A DNA stretch of 64,000 bases from Rhizobium altiplani (GTDB taxonomy: Bacteria; Pseudomonadota; Alphaproteobacteria; Rhizobiales; Rhizobiaceae). Positions within the stretch are counted from its first letter, which is position 1; every line of letters starts with the position of its first letter. The stretch is from the NCBI RefSeq assembly GCF_001542405.1, contig NZ_LNCD01000106.1, forward strand, positions 1-64,000, given 5' to 3'. The position numbers and the translations under genes were made by a program. Shown piece by piece: positions 1 to 8,473 of this stretch. The notes beneath the pieces were generated by a model. That model did no database searches. It saw only the letters and a list, made by a program, of their open reading frames with translations, and was not told the origin of the DNA.

Positions 1-11
1 GAGCTGTTCAT
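1..11 (-). CDS. Start of a further gene cut by the left edge
   Basis: An ATG read leftwards from base 11 begins Met-Asn-Ser and leaves the window. It is preceded, at a normal distance, by an AGGA ribosome-binding sequence (bases 20-23 on the minus strand sense). It lies 22 bases after the stop of the ABC ATPase on the same strand, so it is probably the next gene of that operon. Nothing can be said about its product. Confidence 0.4.
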
Positions 12-33
12 GTTTGGAATCCTGGCTCCTGGT

Positions 34-1149
34 TTAAGCGATGCGGGTTTGGCTTTGCGGATCGAAGAACACGGCCTTGTCGAGGTTGAAGGCGAGGCGG
101 GCGTGCTGGCCGGCCTGGATGCGGGCGTCGGCCCTGAGCCGCGCCACGACCTCCTTGCCGCCGAGCTTGGTGACCGCGAAGGTGTCGGATCCGGCCGGTT
201 CCACCACCTCGATCAGGCAGTCGCTTTCGGCCAGCGCCTTGGCGTTGCGGTCCGCACCGTCAGGATCGGTCAGCGCCTCGGGGCGGATGCCGAAGACGAT
301 CTCGCGGCCGGTATGCGCTTCGAGCGCGCCGTTGCCCGCCGTGACAGGCAGCCGGATCGGCTCGCCCTGCGGACGTGAAAGCGACACGGTCAGGCCGGAC
401 GCCCCCTTCTCGATCGTCCCCGCGAGGAGGTTCATCGCCGGCGAGCCCATGAAGTCGGCGACGAACATGTTGGCCGGGTTGTTGTAGATCTCGGCCGGCG
501 TGCCGAACTGCTGCACCTCGCCGTCGCGCATGACGGCGATCTTGGTGGCCAGCGTCATCGCCTCGATCTGGTCGTGGGTCACATAGACGATCGTCGTGCC
601 GGTCGCCTGGTGCAGCCGCTTGATCTCGATGCGCATGTCGACGCGCAGCTTGGCGTCGAGGTTGGAGAGCGGTTCGTCGAACAGGAACAGCTTCGGGTCG
701 CGCACCAGGGCGCGGCCCATGGCGACGCGCTGGCGCTGGCCGCCCGACAGCTGGCTCGGCTTGCGATTGAGCAGGTGGCCGATCTGCAGCACCTTGGCGA
801 CCTTGTCGATCGCCTTGTTGCGCTCCTCGACCGGCACGCCGCGCATCTCCATGCCGAAGGCGATGTTTCCGGCCACCGTCATGTTCGGGTAGAGCGCGTA
901 GCTCTGGAACACCATGGCGATGTCGCGCTTCGACGGATGCAGGTCGGCAATGCTGCGGCCATCGACGCGAATGTCGCCCTCGGTGATCGATTCCAGGCCG
1001 GCAATGGTGTTGAGCAAGGTCGACTTGCCGCAGCCGGACGGGCCGACGAGCACGAGGAAGCCGCCCTTTTCCAGGTCAAGGTTGATGCCCTTGAGGATCT
1101 CCAGCGAGCCGAAGCGCTTCTTGAGACCTGAGATTTCGAGGAAAGCCAT
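34..1149 (-). CDS. ABC sugar importer ATPase (MalK/UgpC type)
   Basis: This 371-residue ATPase energises a carbohydrate ABC importer at the cytoplasmic face of the inner membrane. Visible motifs are Walker A GPSGCGKST (residues 36-44), the signature LSGGQ (134-138) and Walker B LFLFDEP (154-160). About 135 C-terminal residues follow the nucleotide-binding domain; in the MalK/UgpC family this is the OB-fold regulatory domain, and the length is normal. It is the fourth gene after the binding protein and two permeases, with only four bases between its start and the upstream permease stop, so it is co-transcribed. The family does not fix the substrate; the partner binding protein suggests a glucose- or mannose-type sugar. 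Confidence 0.95.
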   Translation of the reverse strand: MAFLEISGLKKRFGSLEILKGINLDLEKGGFLVLVGPSGCGKSTLLNTIAGLESITEGDIRVDGRSIADLHPSKRDIAMVFQSYALYPNMTVAGNIAFGMEMRGVPVEERNKAIDKVAKVLQIGHLLNRKPSQLSGGQRQRVAMGRALVRDPKLFLFDEPLSNLDAKLRVDMRIEIKRLHQATGTTIVYVTHDQIEAMTLATKIAVMRDGEVQQFGTPAEIYNNPANMFVADFMGSPAMNLLAGTIEKGASGLTVSLSRPQGEPIRLPVTAGNGALEAHTGREIVFGIRPEALTDPDGADRNAKALAESDCLIEVVEPAGSDTFAVTKLGGKEVVARLRADARIQAGQHARLAFNLDKAVFFDPQSQTRIA

Positions 1150-1153
1150 TGGA

Positions 1154-2098
1154 TTATCCTTTGACAGCGCCCGCCATCAGGCCACGCACGAAGTAGCGGC
1201 CGGCGAGAATGTAGACGAGGAGGGTCGGAAGCGCTGCGATCATCGCCGCCGCCATGTTGACGTTGTATTCGACGACACCGGTGGAGGTGTTGACGACGTT
1301 GTTCAGCGCCACCGTCATCGGCATGGAATCGCCCGTGCCGGCATAGGCCGAGGCAAACAGGAAGTCGTTCCAGATGTTGGTGAACTGGTAGATGACGGTG
1401 ACGACGATGATCGGCAGCGAGTTCGGCAGCATGATGCGGCGGAAGATCTGGAAGAAGCTGGCACCGTCGACCTGCGCCGCCTTCACCAGTTCGGTCGGAA
1501 AGGCCTCGTAATAGTTGCGAAAGAACAGCGTCGTGAAGCCGAGGCCGTAGACGACGTGAACGGTGACGAGGTTGACGGTCGGATTGCCGAAGCCGAGCGA
1601 CATGCCGATCTGGTCGCGCAGCGTCGCCCCGAAGCGGCCGAGGCTGCCAAGGATGGTCGCCATCGGCAAGAGCACCGACTGGAACGGGATGAAGCAGGCA
1701 AACAGCATCAGGCCGAACACCAGCGTGTGGCCGGGGAAGCGCCACTTGGTCAGGATGTAGCCATTCAGCGCGCCCATGATCGTCGAGATCGCCACGGCCG
1801 GAACGACCATCTTGATCGAGTTCCAGAAGTAGCCCTTGATGCCGGCGCAGGTCAGCCCGACGCAGGCCTGCCCCCAGGCCTTGAACCAGGGCTCGATGGT
1901 CGGCGACTGCGGCAGCGCCAGCATGTTGCCGTTCTGGATCTCGTCCATCGTCTTGAACGAGGTCACCAGCATGACGAACAGCGGCATCAGGTAGATGATC
2001 GCGAAGATGACAAGCAGCCCGTAGATGAAGATCCGGCTGAACAGTCTGTTGCGCGAGGCGCTGGCCGCACTCGGCAGGGTCGAGGTGACGGCGCTCAT
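1154..2098 (-). CDS. ABC sugar importer permease, MalG type
   Basis: An inner-membrane permease of 314 residues with about six hydrophobic helices. Near the C-terminus it carries the EAA loop (VKAAQVDGASFFQIFRRIML) that docks on the ATPase. The reading frame stays open far upstream, but the start used here is the ATG at 2098, which overlaps the stop of the preceding permease by four bases (ATGA); the longer version would be antisense-like shadow inside that permease. It forms a heterodimer with the 2095-3048 product. The order binding protein, MalF-like, MalG-like, ATPase is the standard CUT1 arrangement. Confidence 0.94.
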   Translation of the reverse strand: MSAVTSTLPSAASASRNRLFSRIFIYGLLVIFAIIYLMPLFVMLVTSFKTMDEIQNGNMLALPQSPTIEPWFKAWGQACVGLTCAGIKGYFWNSIKMVVPAVAISTIMGALNGYILTKWRFPGHTLVFGLMLFACFIPFQSVLLPMATILGSLGRFGATLRDQIGMSLGFGNPTVNLVTVHVVYGLGFTTLFFRNYYEAFPTELVKAAQVDGASFFQIFRRIMLPNSLPIIVVTVIYQFTNIWNDFLFASAYAGTGDSMPMTVALNNVVNTSTGVVEYNVNMAAAMIAALPTLLVYILAGRYFVRGLMAGAVKG

Positions 2099-3048
2099 CG
2101 CGATTTCTCCCTGAGTTCCGAATAGAGATAGGGAACGATGATCGCCGAAATCGTCATCAGCATGATCACCGCGCTCGCCGAGCCGACGGCCATCTCGTTG
2201 CGCTTGAAGGTGTATTCGTACATGAAGTTGGACGGCAGCCAGGCCGAGCCGCCGGGGCCGCCCGAGGTCAGTGCCACAACCAGATCGTAAGACTTGATCG
2301 CCATGTGGGCGAGCACGATGAAGGCCGACAGGAAGATCGGTCTGAGCAACGGGATGATGATGCGGCGATAGAGCTGCACGGTCGTCGCCCCGTCGATCTG
2401 CGCCGCCTTCATGATCTCGCTGTCGATGCCGCGAAGGCCGGCAAGGAACATCGCCATGACGAAGCCGGACGCCTGCCAGACACCGGCGATCACGACAGTA
2501 TAGATCACGAAGTCCTTGTTCTTGATCCAGTCGAAGTGGAAGCTCGTCCAGCCGAACTGATGCAGCGTCTGCTCGAGCCCGAGCCCCGGATCGAGGAACC
2601 ATTTCCAGGCAACGCCGGTGACGATGAAGGAGAGCGCCATCGGATAGAGGAAGATCGGCCGCAATATGCCCTCGCCGCGGATCTTCTGGTCGAGCAGGAT
2701 CGCCAGGAACAGGCCGAGCGCCAGGCAGATGCCGACATAGAGCACACCGAAGATGCCCATGTTGGTGATCGAGGTGTACCAGCTGGACGGCGGATCGCTT
2801 TCGAACGTCCAGCGCCACAGCCGCTGATAGGCGCGCGGGCCCGTCAGCACGTAGGACGGAAAGGTCTTGGAATTGGTGAAGGACAGATAGATCGTCCAGA
2901 GGATGAAGCCGTAGACGAACACAAGCGTGATGGCGAAACTCGGCGCGAGCACGATCTTCGGCAGCGCGTCCTGCAGGCGCGCGCGGATGGAAATGGGCGT
3001 TCCACGGTGCGGCGTGAGAACGGTTTTATCGGTAGCGATGGTGCTCAT
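2095..3048 (-). CDS. ABC sugar importer permease, MalF type
   Basis: A 317-residue inner-membrane permease of the CUT1 carbohydrate ABC family. After a polar N-terminus of about 30 residues it shows a hydrophobic helix, then the periplasmic segment and further helices. The EAA loop (MKAAQIDGATTVQLYRRII) lies in the C-terminal third. Its stop overlaps the start of the MalG-like gene (ATGA), which implies translational coupling of the two permease subunits. An 81-base gap with a strong stem-loop separates it from the binding-protein gene upstream. Confidence 0.94.
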   Translation of the reverse strand: MSTIATDKTVLTPHRGTPISIRARLQDALPKIVLAPSFAITLVFVYGFILWTIYLSFTNSKTFPSYVLTGPRAYQRLWRWTFESDPPSSWYTSITNMGIFGVLYVGICLALGLFLAILLDQKIRGEGILRPIFLYPMALSFIVTGVAWKWFLDPGLGLEQTLHQFGWTSFHFDWIKNKDFVIYTVVIAGVWQASGFVMAMFLAGLRGIDSEIMKAAQIDGATTVQLYRRIIIPLLRPIFLSAFIVLAHMAIKSYDLVVALTSGGPGGSAWLPSNFMYEYTFKRNEMAVGSASAVIMLMTISAIIVPYLYSELREKSR

Positions 3049-3085
3049 GGGGTCATCTCCTCCAACGAGATCGTCCGTGGCGGAA

Positions 3086-3113
3086 TCTTCCCCGCCGACA
3101 CCGGCGGGGAAGA
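3086..3113 (-). other. Intercistronic stem-loop after the binding-protein gene
   Basis: An 11-base-pair GC-rich stem (TCTTCCCCGCC at 3086-3096 pairing with GGCGGGGAAGA at 3103-3113) with a six-base loop lies between the binding-protein stop and the first permease. There is no U-tract. Such hairpins in ABC operons usually protect the upstream message or partly attenuate, so that binding protein is made in excess over permease. That role is inferred from position. Confidence 0.6.
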
Positions 3114-3129
3114 CCGTGGGAGGCCTTGA

Positions 3130-4389
3130 TTACTTGGCGTCGTCGATGGCCTTGACGAGCTCTTCGACCGCCTGGTCGGAGGTCTTGATCTGGCCATGCA
3201 CGAACTTCGAGACGACGTCCTTGTAGGCATTGGCAACCGCCGGAGGCGCGCCATAGCCCTGGGCCAGCGAGCCGTACAGCGTGCCGCCTTCATTGGCCTT
3301 CTTCAGGTCGGCGATACCCTTCTTGCCGCAGGCGTCGAAATCGGTATCCGGAACGTCGGTACGGGCCGGAACCGAGCCCTTGACGACGTTGAACGCCGAC
3401 TGGAAGCTCTTCGACAGCGTTGCCTTGGCAAGCGCCACCTGTGCTGCCTTGCGGTCGTCAGGCACGTTGAACATGCCGAACATGTCGGAGTTGTAGATCA
3501 CGCTGCCGTCGGTGCCCGGGAAGCGGTAGCACAGGAAGTCGGTGTTCGGTGTCTTCTTGGCGGCGACGAACTCGCCCTTGGCCCAGTCACCCATCACCTG
3601 CACGAGCGCATCGCCCTTGATGACCATGGCGGTCGCAAGGTTCCAGTCGCGTCCGGAGAAGTTCGGGTCGACGTACTGGACGATCTTCTGCAGGTTGTCG
3701 AACGACTTCTTCATCGTGTCCGACTTCAGCGACTCCTCGTCGAGGTCGTTCATCGCCTTCTTGTAGAACTCGGGGCCGCCCGTCGACAGCACGATCGAGT
3801 CGAACATCGTCGCTTCCTGCCAGTTCTGGCCGCCGAGCGCCAGCGGCGTCACGCCGGCAGCCTTCGCCTTGTCGAGCAGCGCGATCAGGTCGTCGAAGGT
3901 CTTCGGCTCGGTGCCGCCGATCTTGTCCATCACACCCTTGTTGATCCACAGCCAGTTGACCGAGTGGACGTTGACGGGGGCTGCGACCCACTTGCCGTCA
4001 TAGACGGAGAACTTCTGCAGCGCCGCCGGAACCGCCTTGTCCCAGCCCTCGGCCTTCGCCGTCTCCGTCAGGTCCCCCATGACGCCGGCCTGGGCGTAGT
4101 CGAGAACGGTGTAGCCGAGCATCTGCGAGGCCGTCGGATAGGTGCCGGCCGCAACCATCGCCTTCAGCGCCGTCATCGCCGCATCACCGCCACCACCGGC
4201 AACCGGCACGTCCTTCCAGGCAAACCCCTCCTTCGACAGATCCTCCTTCAACACGTTCAAGGCCGCTGCCTCGCCGCCGGACGTCCACCAGTGCAGCATC
4301 TGCACTTCCTTCACATCCGCAGCCTTGGCAGCACCCAAGCCCGCAACACTCATCGTCACCAACGCTGTCGTCATCAAAAACTTGCGCAT
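3130..4389 (-). CDS. ABC sugar-binding protein (glucose/mannose type)
   Basis: A 419-residue periplasmic solute-binding protein. The first 23 residues form a Sec signal peptide with a positively charged start, a hydrophobic core and an AKA cleavage motif. The mature start contains a MLHWWTSGGE stretch typical of the bacterial glucose/mannose-binding group of family 1 binding proteins (for example GtsA of Pseudomonas); this resemblance is from memory of the family. The start at 4389 is chosen because GGGAGGAAAC lies just before it and it begins the signal peptide; a start 16 codons earlier is open but unlikely. It delivers sugar to the two permeases downstream. The exact sugar is not determined by the sequence. 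Confidence 0.92.
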   Translation of the reverse strand: MRKFLMTTALVTMSVAGLGAAKAADVKEVQMLHWWTSGGEAAALNVLKEDLSKEGFAWKDVPVAGGGGDAAMTALKAMVAAGTYPTASQMLGYTVLDYAQAGVMGDLTETAKAEGWDKAVPAALQKFSVYDGKWVAAPVNVHSVNWLWINKGVMDKIGGTEPKTFDDLIALLDKAKAAGVTPLALGGQNWQEATMFDSIVLSTGGPEFYKKAMNDLDEESLKSDTMKKSFDNLQKIVQYVDPNFSGRDWNLATAMVIKGDALVQVMGDWAKGEFVAAKKTPNTDFLCYRFPGTDGSVIYNSDMFGMFNVPDDRKAAQVALAKATLSKSFQSAFNVVKGSVPARTDVPDTDFDACGKKGIADLKKANEGGTLYGSLAQGYGAPPAVANAYKDVVSKFVHGQIKTSDQAVEELVKAIDDAK

Positions 4390-4416
4390 CGTTTCCTCCC
4401 GGTTTGCAAGTTCGAA

Positions 4417-4438
4417 GGTGCGGGACCATTCCCGCACC
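4417..4438 (-). other. Stem-loop ahead of the ABC importer genes
   Basis: A nine-base-pair perfect stem (GGTGCGGGA at 4417-4425 with TCCCGCACC at 4430-4438) and a CCAT loop sits between the aldehyde dehydrogenase stop and the ribosome-binding site of the binding-protein gene. No U-tract follows on the minus strand, so it is a weak terminator at best. It may instead be a processing or stabilising element between the catabolic genes and the importer. Confidence 0.5.
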
Positions 4439-4475
4439 GATTACCCGCCCTCCTCGGGCGTAGTCTCGTTGCCGG

Positions 4476-5996
4476 TTATCCCAGCGTTTCCCTCTTCGGC
4501 ATCCACCAGTTTGTCCGGGCGCCGATATGCATGTTGAGCGTCTTGGTCTCGGTGTAATCCTCCACCGCATGGCGGCCGAGTTCGCGGCCGAGGCCGGATT
4601 GCTTGTATCCTCCGAACGGCAGCTCGGAGGCGCCGTCCATGAAGGTGTTCATCCAGACCGTCCCTGCCCTGACCTTCCGACCGATCGTCAGGCAGGTGTC
4701 GAAGTCACGGCTCCAGACGCCAGCGGAAAGGCCGTAGTCTATGGAGTTGGCGATCGCGATCGCCTCACTGGTGGTTTCGAACGTGAGGACGGACAGCACC
4801 GGTCCGAAGACTTCCTCGCGCGCAACCGCCATGCCTGGCGTGACAGCTTCGAGGATCGTCGGCGCCATGTATTGCCCCATGCCCAAGTCGAGCTTTTCGC
4901 CGCCATGCGCCACCTGCGCACCGCTGCTCGTCGCACCGGCCACGTAACCGGCAATCTTTTCCAGATGCTGCGGTGTGATGATCGCGCCCACTTGCGTTGT
5001 CGGATCGAGCGGATCGCCAACCTTGACGTTTTTGGCGAGTTCGGCGACGCGCTTGACCACGTCGGAAGCGATGCTCTTGTGCAGGATAAGGCGCGAGCCC
5101 GCATTGCAGCACTCGCCGGCATTGAAATAGGCGCCGAAGACGGCCGCGTCGATGAACGCATCGAGATCCGCATCCGGGAATACAATCTGCGGGTTCTTGC
5201 CGCCCAGTTCCAGCGAGACCTTCTTCAGCGTCTGCGCGGCATTCGTCATGGTGAGCTTGCCGACGCCGGTTGAGCCGGTGAACGACACCATGTCGACCTC
5301 AGGATGGGACGTCATGATCGCGCCGACCTCTGGTCCCGTGCCGGTGACAATGTTGACGACGCCATCGGGCACGCCTGCTTCCTGAAGGATTTCGCCAAGA
5401 ACCAGCGTCGAGCCCGAGGTCAGTTCGGATGGCTTGACGACCGTGGTGCAGCCCGCCGCCAACGCAAAGGGAAGCTTCTGGCCGACGATCAGGAAGGGGA
5501 AGTTCCAGGGAGTGATGATCGATACGACGCCGATCGCCTCACGCAGGACAACGCCCAGCGTGCCGTCTCCAAGCGTGTTGTAGCTTTCGCCATGAAGATC
5601 GCGGGCGAGCGCCGCTGCGTATCGCCAAATGTCGACCGAACCGGCGATTTCGCCGCGCACCTGGGAGATCGGCTTGCCGGCCTCGATCGCGTCCAGGTAG
5701 GCGAGTTCGTCCGCACGGGCTGAGATCAGGTGGGCAGCCTTGAGCAAGATGGCGGAACGTTCGGATGCCGTCATTCTGGGCCAGGGACCCGTGTCAAACG
5801 CCTTGCGGGCGGCTTTGATGGCGCGCTCGGCATCGGCTTTGCTTCCCGCCGGAAAGCGGCTCACGACGACGCCATGGCTTGGCGCCACGCGCTCGATCGG
5901 CTGGCCGGAGCCGGCCTCCCACTTGCCATCGACCAGCATCTTGAAGTCGCGGGCCTTGTGATCGCTAAGCGCCTTGGGAGTAACCAGAACCGTCAT
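4476..5996 (-). CDS. NAD(P)-dependent aldehyde dehydrogenase
   Basis: A 506-residue soluble enzyme of the aldehyde dehydrogenase superfamily that oxidises an aldehyde to its acid. Seen directly are PWNFPF (residues 163-168), the nucleotide-binding GSTGVGK (241-247), the general base Glu263 in LELGG, and the active-site region FNAGECCNAGSR with the expected nucleophile at Cys297. It most resembles betaine-aldehyde and gamma-aminobutyraldehyde type members, but the substrate cannot be read from sequence. The ATG at 5996 is preferred over the one at 6002: it gives correct spacing from AAAGGAG and overlaps the upstream stop (TAATG). It is the last enzyme gene of the catabolic set, just before the ABC importer. 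Confidence 0.93.
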   Translation of the reverse strand: MTVLVTPKALSDHKARDFKMLVDGKWEAGSGQPIERVAPSHGVVVSRFPAGSKADAERAIKAARKAFDTGPWPRMTASERSAILLKAAHLISARADELAYLDAIEAGKPISQVRGEIAGSVDIWRYAAALARDLHGESYNTLGDGTLGVVLREAIGVVSIITPWNFPFLIVGQKLPFALAAGCTTVVKPSELTSGSTLVLGEILQEAGVPDGVVNIVTGTGPEVGAIMTSHPEVDMVSFTGSTGVGKLTMTNAAQTLKKVSLELGGKNPQIVFPDADLDAFIDAAVFGAYFNAGECCNAGSRLILHKSIASDVVKRVAELAKNVKVGDPLDPTTQVGAIITPQHLEKIAGYVAGATSSGAQVAHGGEKLDLGMGQYMAPTILEAVTPGMAVAREEVFGPVLSVLTFETTSEAIAIANSIDYGLSAGVWSRDFDTCLTIGRKVRAGTVWMNTFMDGASELPFGGYKQSGLGRELGRHAVEDYTETKTLNMHIGARTNWWMPKRETLG

Positions 5997-6775
5997 TACC
6001 ATTCTCCTTTGAAGTGTGCAGGGCGTTTTTCGGTGAACGAAGCCACCCCCTCATTGAGGTCGCCGGTCTTCGCAACGAGGATCGAGCCCAGCGCCTCGAC
6101 GGCCGTGCCATTGTCCTCGCCGTTCGCGGAGGCAATCATCAGCTTGACCACTTCAAGTGCAGCCGGCCCCCTCATCGCGATGCGGGCCGCATATTCCTTG
6201 GCCGCTTCCACGGCATTACCGGTCGATGTCACCACATCGACGATGCCGAGCGTGCGGGCTTCCTCGGCGGTGAAGATCTCACCGCCCAGCGCCATGCGCC
6301 TGACCACCTGCGCGCCGAAGCGCTTCACAAGACGCTGCGTGCCCGACCAGCCGGGAACCATGCCGAGGCCTGTTTCCGGAAGTCCGATCTTGATGTGCTC
6401 TTCGCCAATGCGAATGTCGGCGACGCCGGCAAGCTCCAGCCCACCGCCGAGCGCATGGCCGTTCAAGGCCGCGATCAGAGGCATTCTGAGGGTCGCAAGT
6501 CTTTCGAAGATGCGATGTCCGTGGCGTACCCAGGCATGACCAAACTCCTGTGGCCGCATGCCGCCCCAGGCCTTGATGTCGCCGCCCGCTGAGAAGCCCT
6601 TGCCTTCGCCTGTCAGGATCGCCACACGAACGTCGCCGTTAGCCTCGACGTCATCGGCGGCATCTGCCAGCGCCTTGAGCATGTCGAGATCAAGCGCATT
6701 CAGCTTTTCCGGACGCGATACCGTCATGATCGCGATGTGATCTTCGACGTGGATCTTGACCGTGCCGCTAGCCAT
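5996..6775 (-). CDS. Enoyl-CoA hydratase/isomerase family protein
   Basis: A 259-residue crotonase-fold enzyme, normal length. The oxyanion-hole segments are SAGGD (62-66) and HALGGG (107-112). Both acidic residues of true hydratases are present, Glu114 in GGLELAG and Glu134 in LPETGLG, so hydration of an enoyl-CoA is plausible rather than only isomerisation. It overlaps the CoA-transferase gene upstream by eight bases and its TAA overlaps the ATG of the aldehyde dehydrogenase, so the three are translated as one unit. The likely flow is acid to acyl-CoA (transferase), hydration (this enzyme), then oxidation steps; the substrate is unknown. Confidence 0.92.
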   Translation of the reverse strand: MASGTVKIHVEDHIAIMTVSRPEKLNALDLDMLKALADAADDVEANGDVRVAILTGEGKGFSAGGDIKAWGGMRPQEFGHAWVRHGHRIFERLATLRMPLIAALNGHALGGGLELAGVADIRIGEEHIKIGLPETGLGMVPGWSGTQRLVKRFGAQVVRRMALGGEIFTAEEARTLGIVDVVTSTGNAVEAAKEYAARIAMRGPAALEVVKLMIASANGEDNGTAVEALGSILVAKTGDLNEGVASFTEKRPAHFKGEW

Positions 6776-8381
6776 TGAACGTGCCCTCCAGGACGCGGGC
6801 GCTCTTCTTCGGTAGAGTCAGGCCGATGTTTGCTTCACCAAAGAGTTTCGCATCCATGACCTTGAGGTCCTCTGCTATGATGAGCGAGAACTCGGACTGA
6901 TCGAGGATATGGGCCTGCAGGTCGACACCCGGCGCAATCTCCGTGAGAACAATGCCTTCAGGCGTCAGCTTCATCACGCATCGTTCGGTGACATAAGTGA
7001 TGTCCTGGCCCTGCTCGATCGCCCGCTTGCCGGAGAAGGTGACATGCTCGACCTCGTTGACGAGCTTCTTCAACTTGCCTTCCTTCTCGATCACGAGCTT
7101 GCCGTCGACGATCGCGAGCTTTGCGCCGGCATTGAACATCCCCGAGAAGACGATCTTCTTCGCACGCGCCGTGATATCGACGAAGCCGCCGGCACCCGCG
7201 GTGACGTGGGGACGGAACGACAACTTCGAAACGTTCACCGAGCCATCACGGCCGATCTCGAGGAAGGAGAGCAACGAGGCGTCGAAGCCGGCGCCCTGGA
7301 AATAGGTGAACTGGTATGGCGAGGGCATATAGGCGTCGGCGTTGGATGCACAGCCGAACGCGAAGTCCAGCAACGGGACACCGCCGACGGCACCCTGTTC
7401 GATGACCCAGGTGACGGAGCCGTGCAGCCCTTCCTCAAGGAGGATGCGCGGCACGTTGGCGGAAATGCCGAAGCCCAGATTGACGCAGCTGCCTGCCTGC
7501 AACTCTTGGGCAACGCGGCGCGCGATGACCTTCTGGATGTTGAAGTCCGGAACGCGGAAGCTCTCCAACGGGCGAAAGATCTCGCCTGAGATAGCCGGAT
7601 CGTAGAGCGTCTGAGTGGTCTGCTTCTGGTCCGGATCGACGATCACGTAATCGACGAGCATACCGGGGACGCGCACGTCATGCGGCTTCAGCGAACCTTC
7701 CTTGGTGATCCGCTTGACCTGAGCGATGACGATGCCGCCATTGTTGCGGGCAGCAAGCGCCTGGTCGAGACCGCCGAGATAGGCACCCTCGTGTTCATAA
7801 GTCAGGTTGCCGCGCTCGTCCGCGGTCGTCGCGCGGATGATGACGACCTGCGGCACGATCGACGGGAAGAACAGGTAGTCGTCGCCTTCGAACGAGACGC
7901 GCTTGACCACCGGGTCCTGGGCAGCGAGGTCGTTCATAGCGCAACCCTGCCTCTTTGAATCCACGAACGTGTCGATGCCCACCTTTGTCAGGACACCCGG
8001 GCGTTTGGCGGCAGCCTCCCGGTGAATATCGAACATGATGCCCGAGGGAATGTTGTAGGCCGGAATTTCGTTGTTCGTGATCATTTGCCAGATCAGCGGC
8101 GGCTCCGCGCTGGATGGTCCCGACGGATAGGAGCCGCCGATGATACGTTTGAGCAGGCCCTTCTTGGCGATATAGTCCACACCCCTGATACCGCTCATGT
8201 CGCCTGCCGCGATGGGATGCAGCGTCGTGATATCGCGCGGATGACCGGTGCTATCGAAGCGCTCGCCGATCGCCTTCAGCATCAGGTCGGGGCAACCGAG
8301 GCCGCTCGACGACGATACGGAGACAACCGCTCCGTCGGGGATCAGTGCTGCGGCTTCCGTCGGGGTAATGTGCTTGCTCAT
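6768..8381 (-). CDS. Acyl-CoA:acetate/3-ketoacid CoA-transferase (YdiF type)
   Basis: A 537-residue fused alpha-beta class I CoA-transferase that moves CoA between an acyl-CoA and a free acid through a glutamyl-CoA thioester. The catalytic glutamate is Glu328 in IEQGAVGG, at nearly the same place as Glu333 of E. coli YdiF. The N-terminal half carries the CoA-binding part (SSSSGLGCPD at 22-32). The start at 8381 gives a family-like N-terminus (MSKHITPTEAAALIPDGAVV); the frame is open 44 codons further but that overlaps the regulator gene. It precedes the hydratase and is the first full enzyme gene of the operon. A propionate, acrylate or 3-oxoacid substrate are all possible. Confidence 0.93.
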   Translation of the reverse strand: MSKHITPTEAAALIPDGAVVSVSSSSGLGCPDLMLKAIGERFDSTGHPRDITTLHPIAAGDMSGIRGVDYIAKKGLLKRIIGGSYPSGPSSAEPPLIWQMITNNEIPAYNIPSGIMFDIHREAAAKRPGVLTKVGIDTFVDSKRQGCAMNDLAAQDPVVKRVSFEGDDYLFFPSIVPQVVIIRATTADERGNLTYEHEGAYLGGLDQALAARNNGGIVIAQVKRITKEGSLKPHDVRVPGMLVDYVIVDPDQKQTTQTLYDPAISGEIFRPLESFRVPDFNIQKVIARRVAQELQAGSCVNLGFGISANVPRILLEEGLHGSVTWVIEQGAVGGVPLLDFAFGCASNADAYMPSPYQFTYFQGAGFDASLLSFLEIGRDGSVNVSKLSFRPHVTAGAGGFVDITARAKKIVFSGMFNAGAKLAIVDGKLVIEKEGKLKKLVNEVEHVTFSGKRAIEQGQDITYVTERCVMKLTPEGIVLTEIAPGVDLQAHILDQSEFSLIIAEDLKVMDAKLFGEANIGLTLPKKSARVLEGTFNG

Positions 8382-8389
8382 CTGATTAC

Positions 8390-8473
8390 TCAAAGCCCTG
8401 TTTCGATTTTCACGGCCGAGCCGCTTTTCGCCGCCTCGACAACGGCGGGACCCGTCGCCAGCGACCAACTCAT
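8390..8473 (-). pseudogene. 27-codon coupled ORF, possible remnant of a dehydrogenase tail
   Basis: An ATG at 8473 overlaps the TGA of the LacI-type regulator (ATGA) and opens 27 codons ending eight bases before the CoA-transferase start. The C-terminal half (VVEAAKSGSAVKI) resembles the last helix and strand of Gfo/Idh/MocA dehydrogenases, which end in an A-x-SA-x-xG-x-x-V-x-L/I pattern; such enzymes often follow LacI-type regulators in rhizobia. That makes an internal deletion leaving start and tail plausible, but the resemblance is short. It could also be a tiny coupling ORF with no product function. Confidence 0.25.

Noticed and set aside
574..1131. Long plus-strand frames opposite the ABC ATPase and other minus-strand genes
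   Set aside because: They are low-complexity, H/R/D-rich readings typical of antisense frames in GC-rich coding DNA, with no domain and no ribosome-binding site.
2099..2818. Upstream extension of the MalG-like permease to 554 residues
   Set aside because: The extra residues are an out-of-frame reading of the MalF-like gene; the ATG at 2098 overlaps the upstream stop and gives the normal family length.
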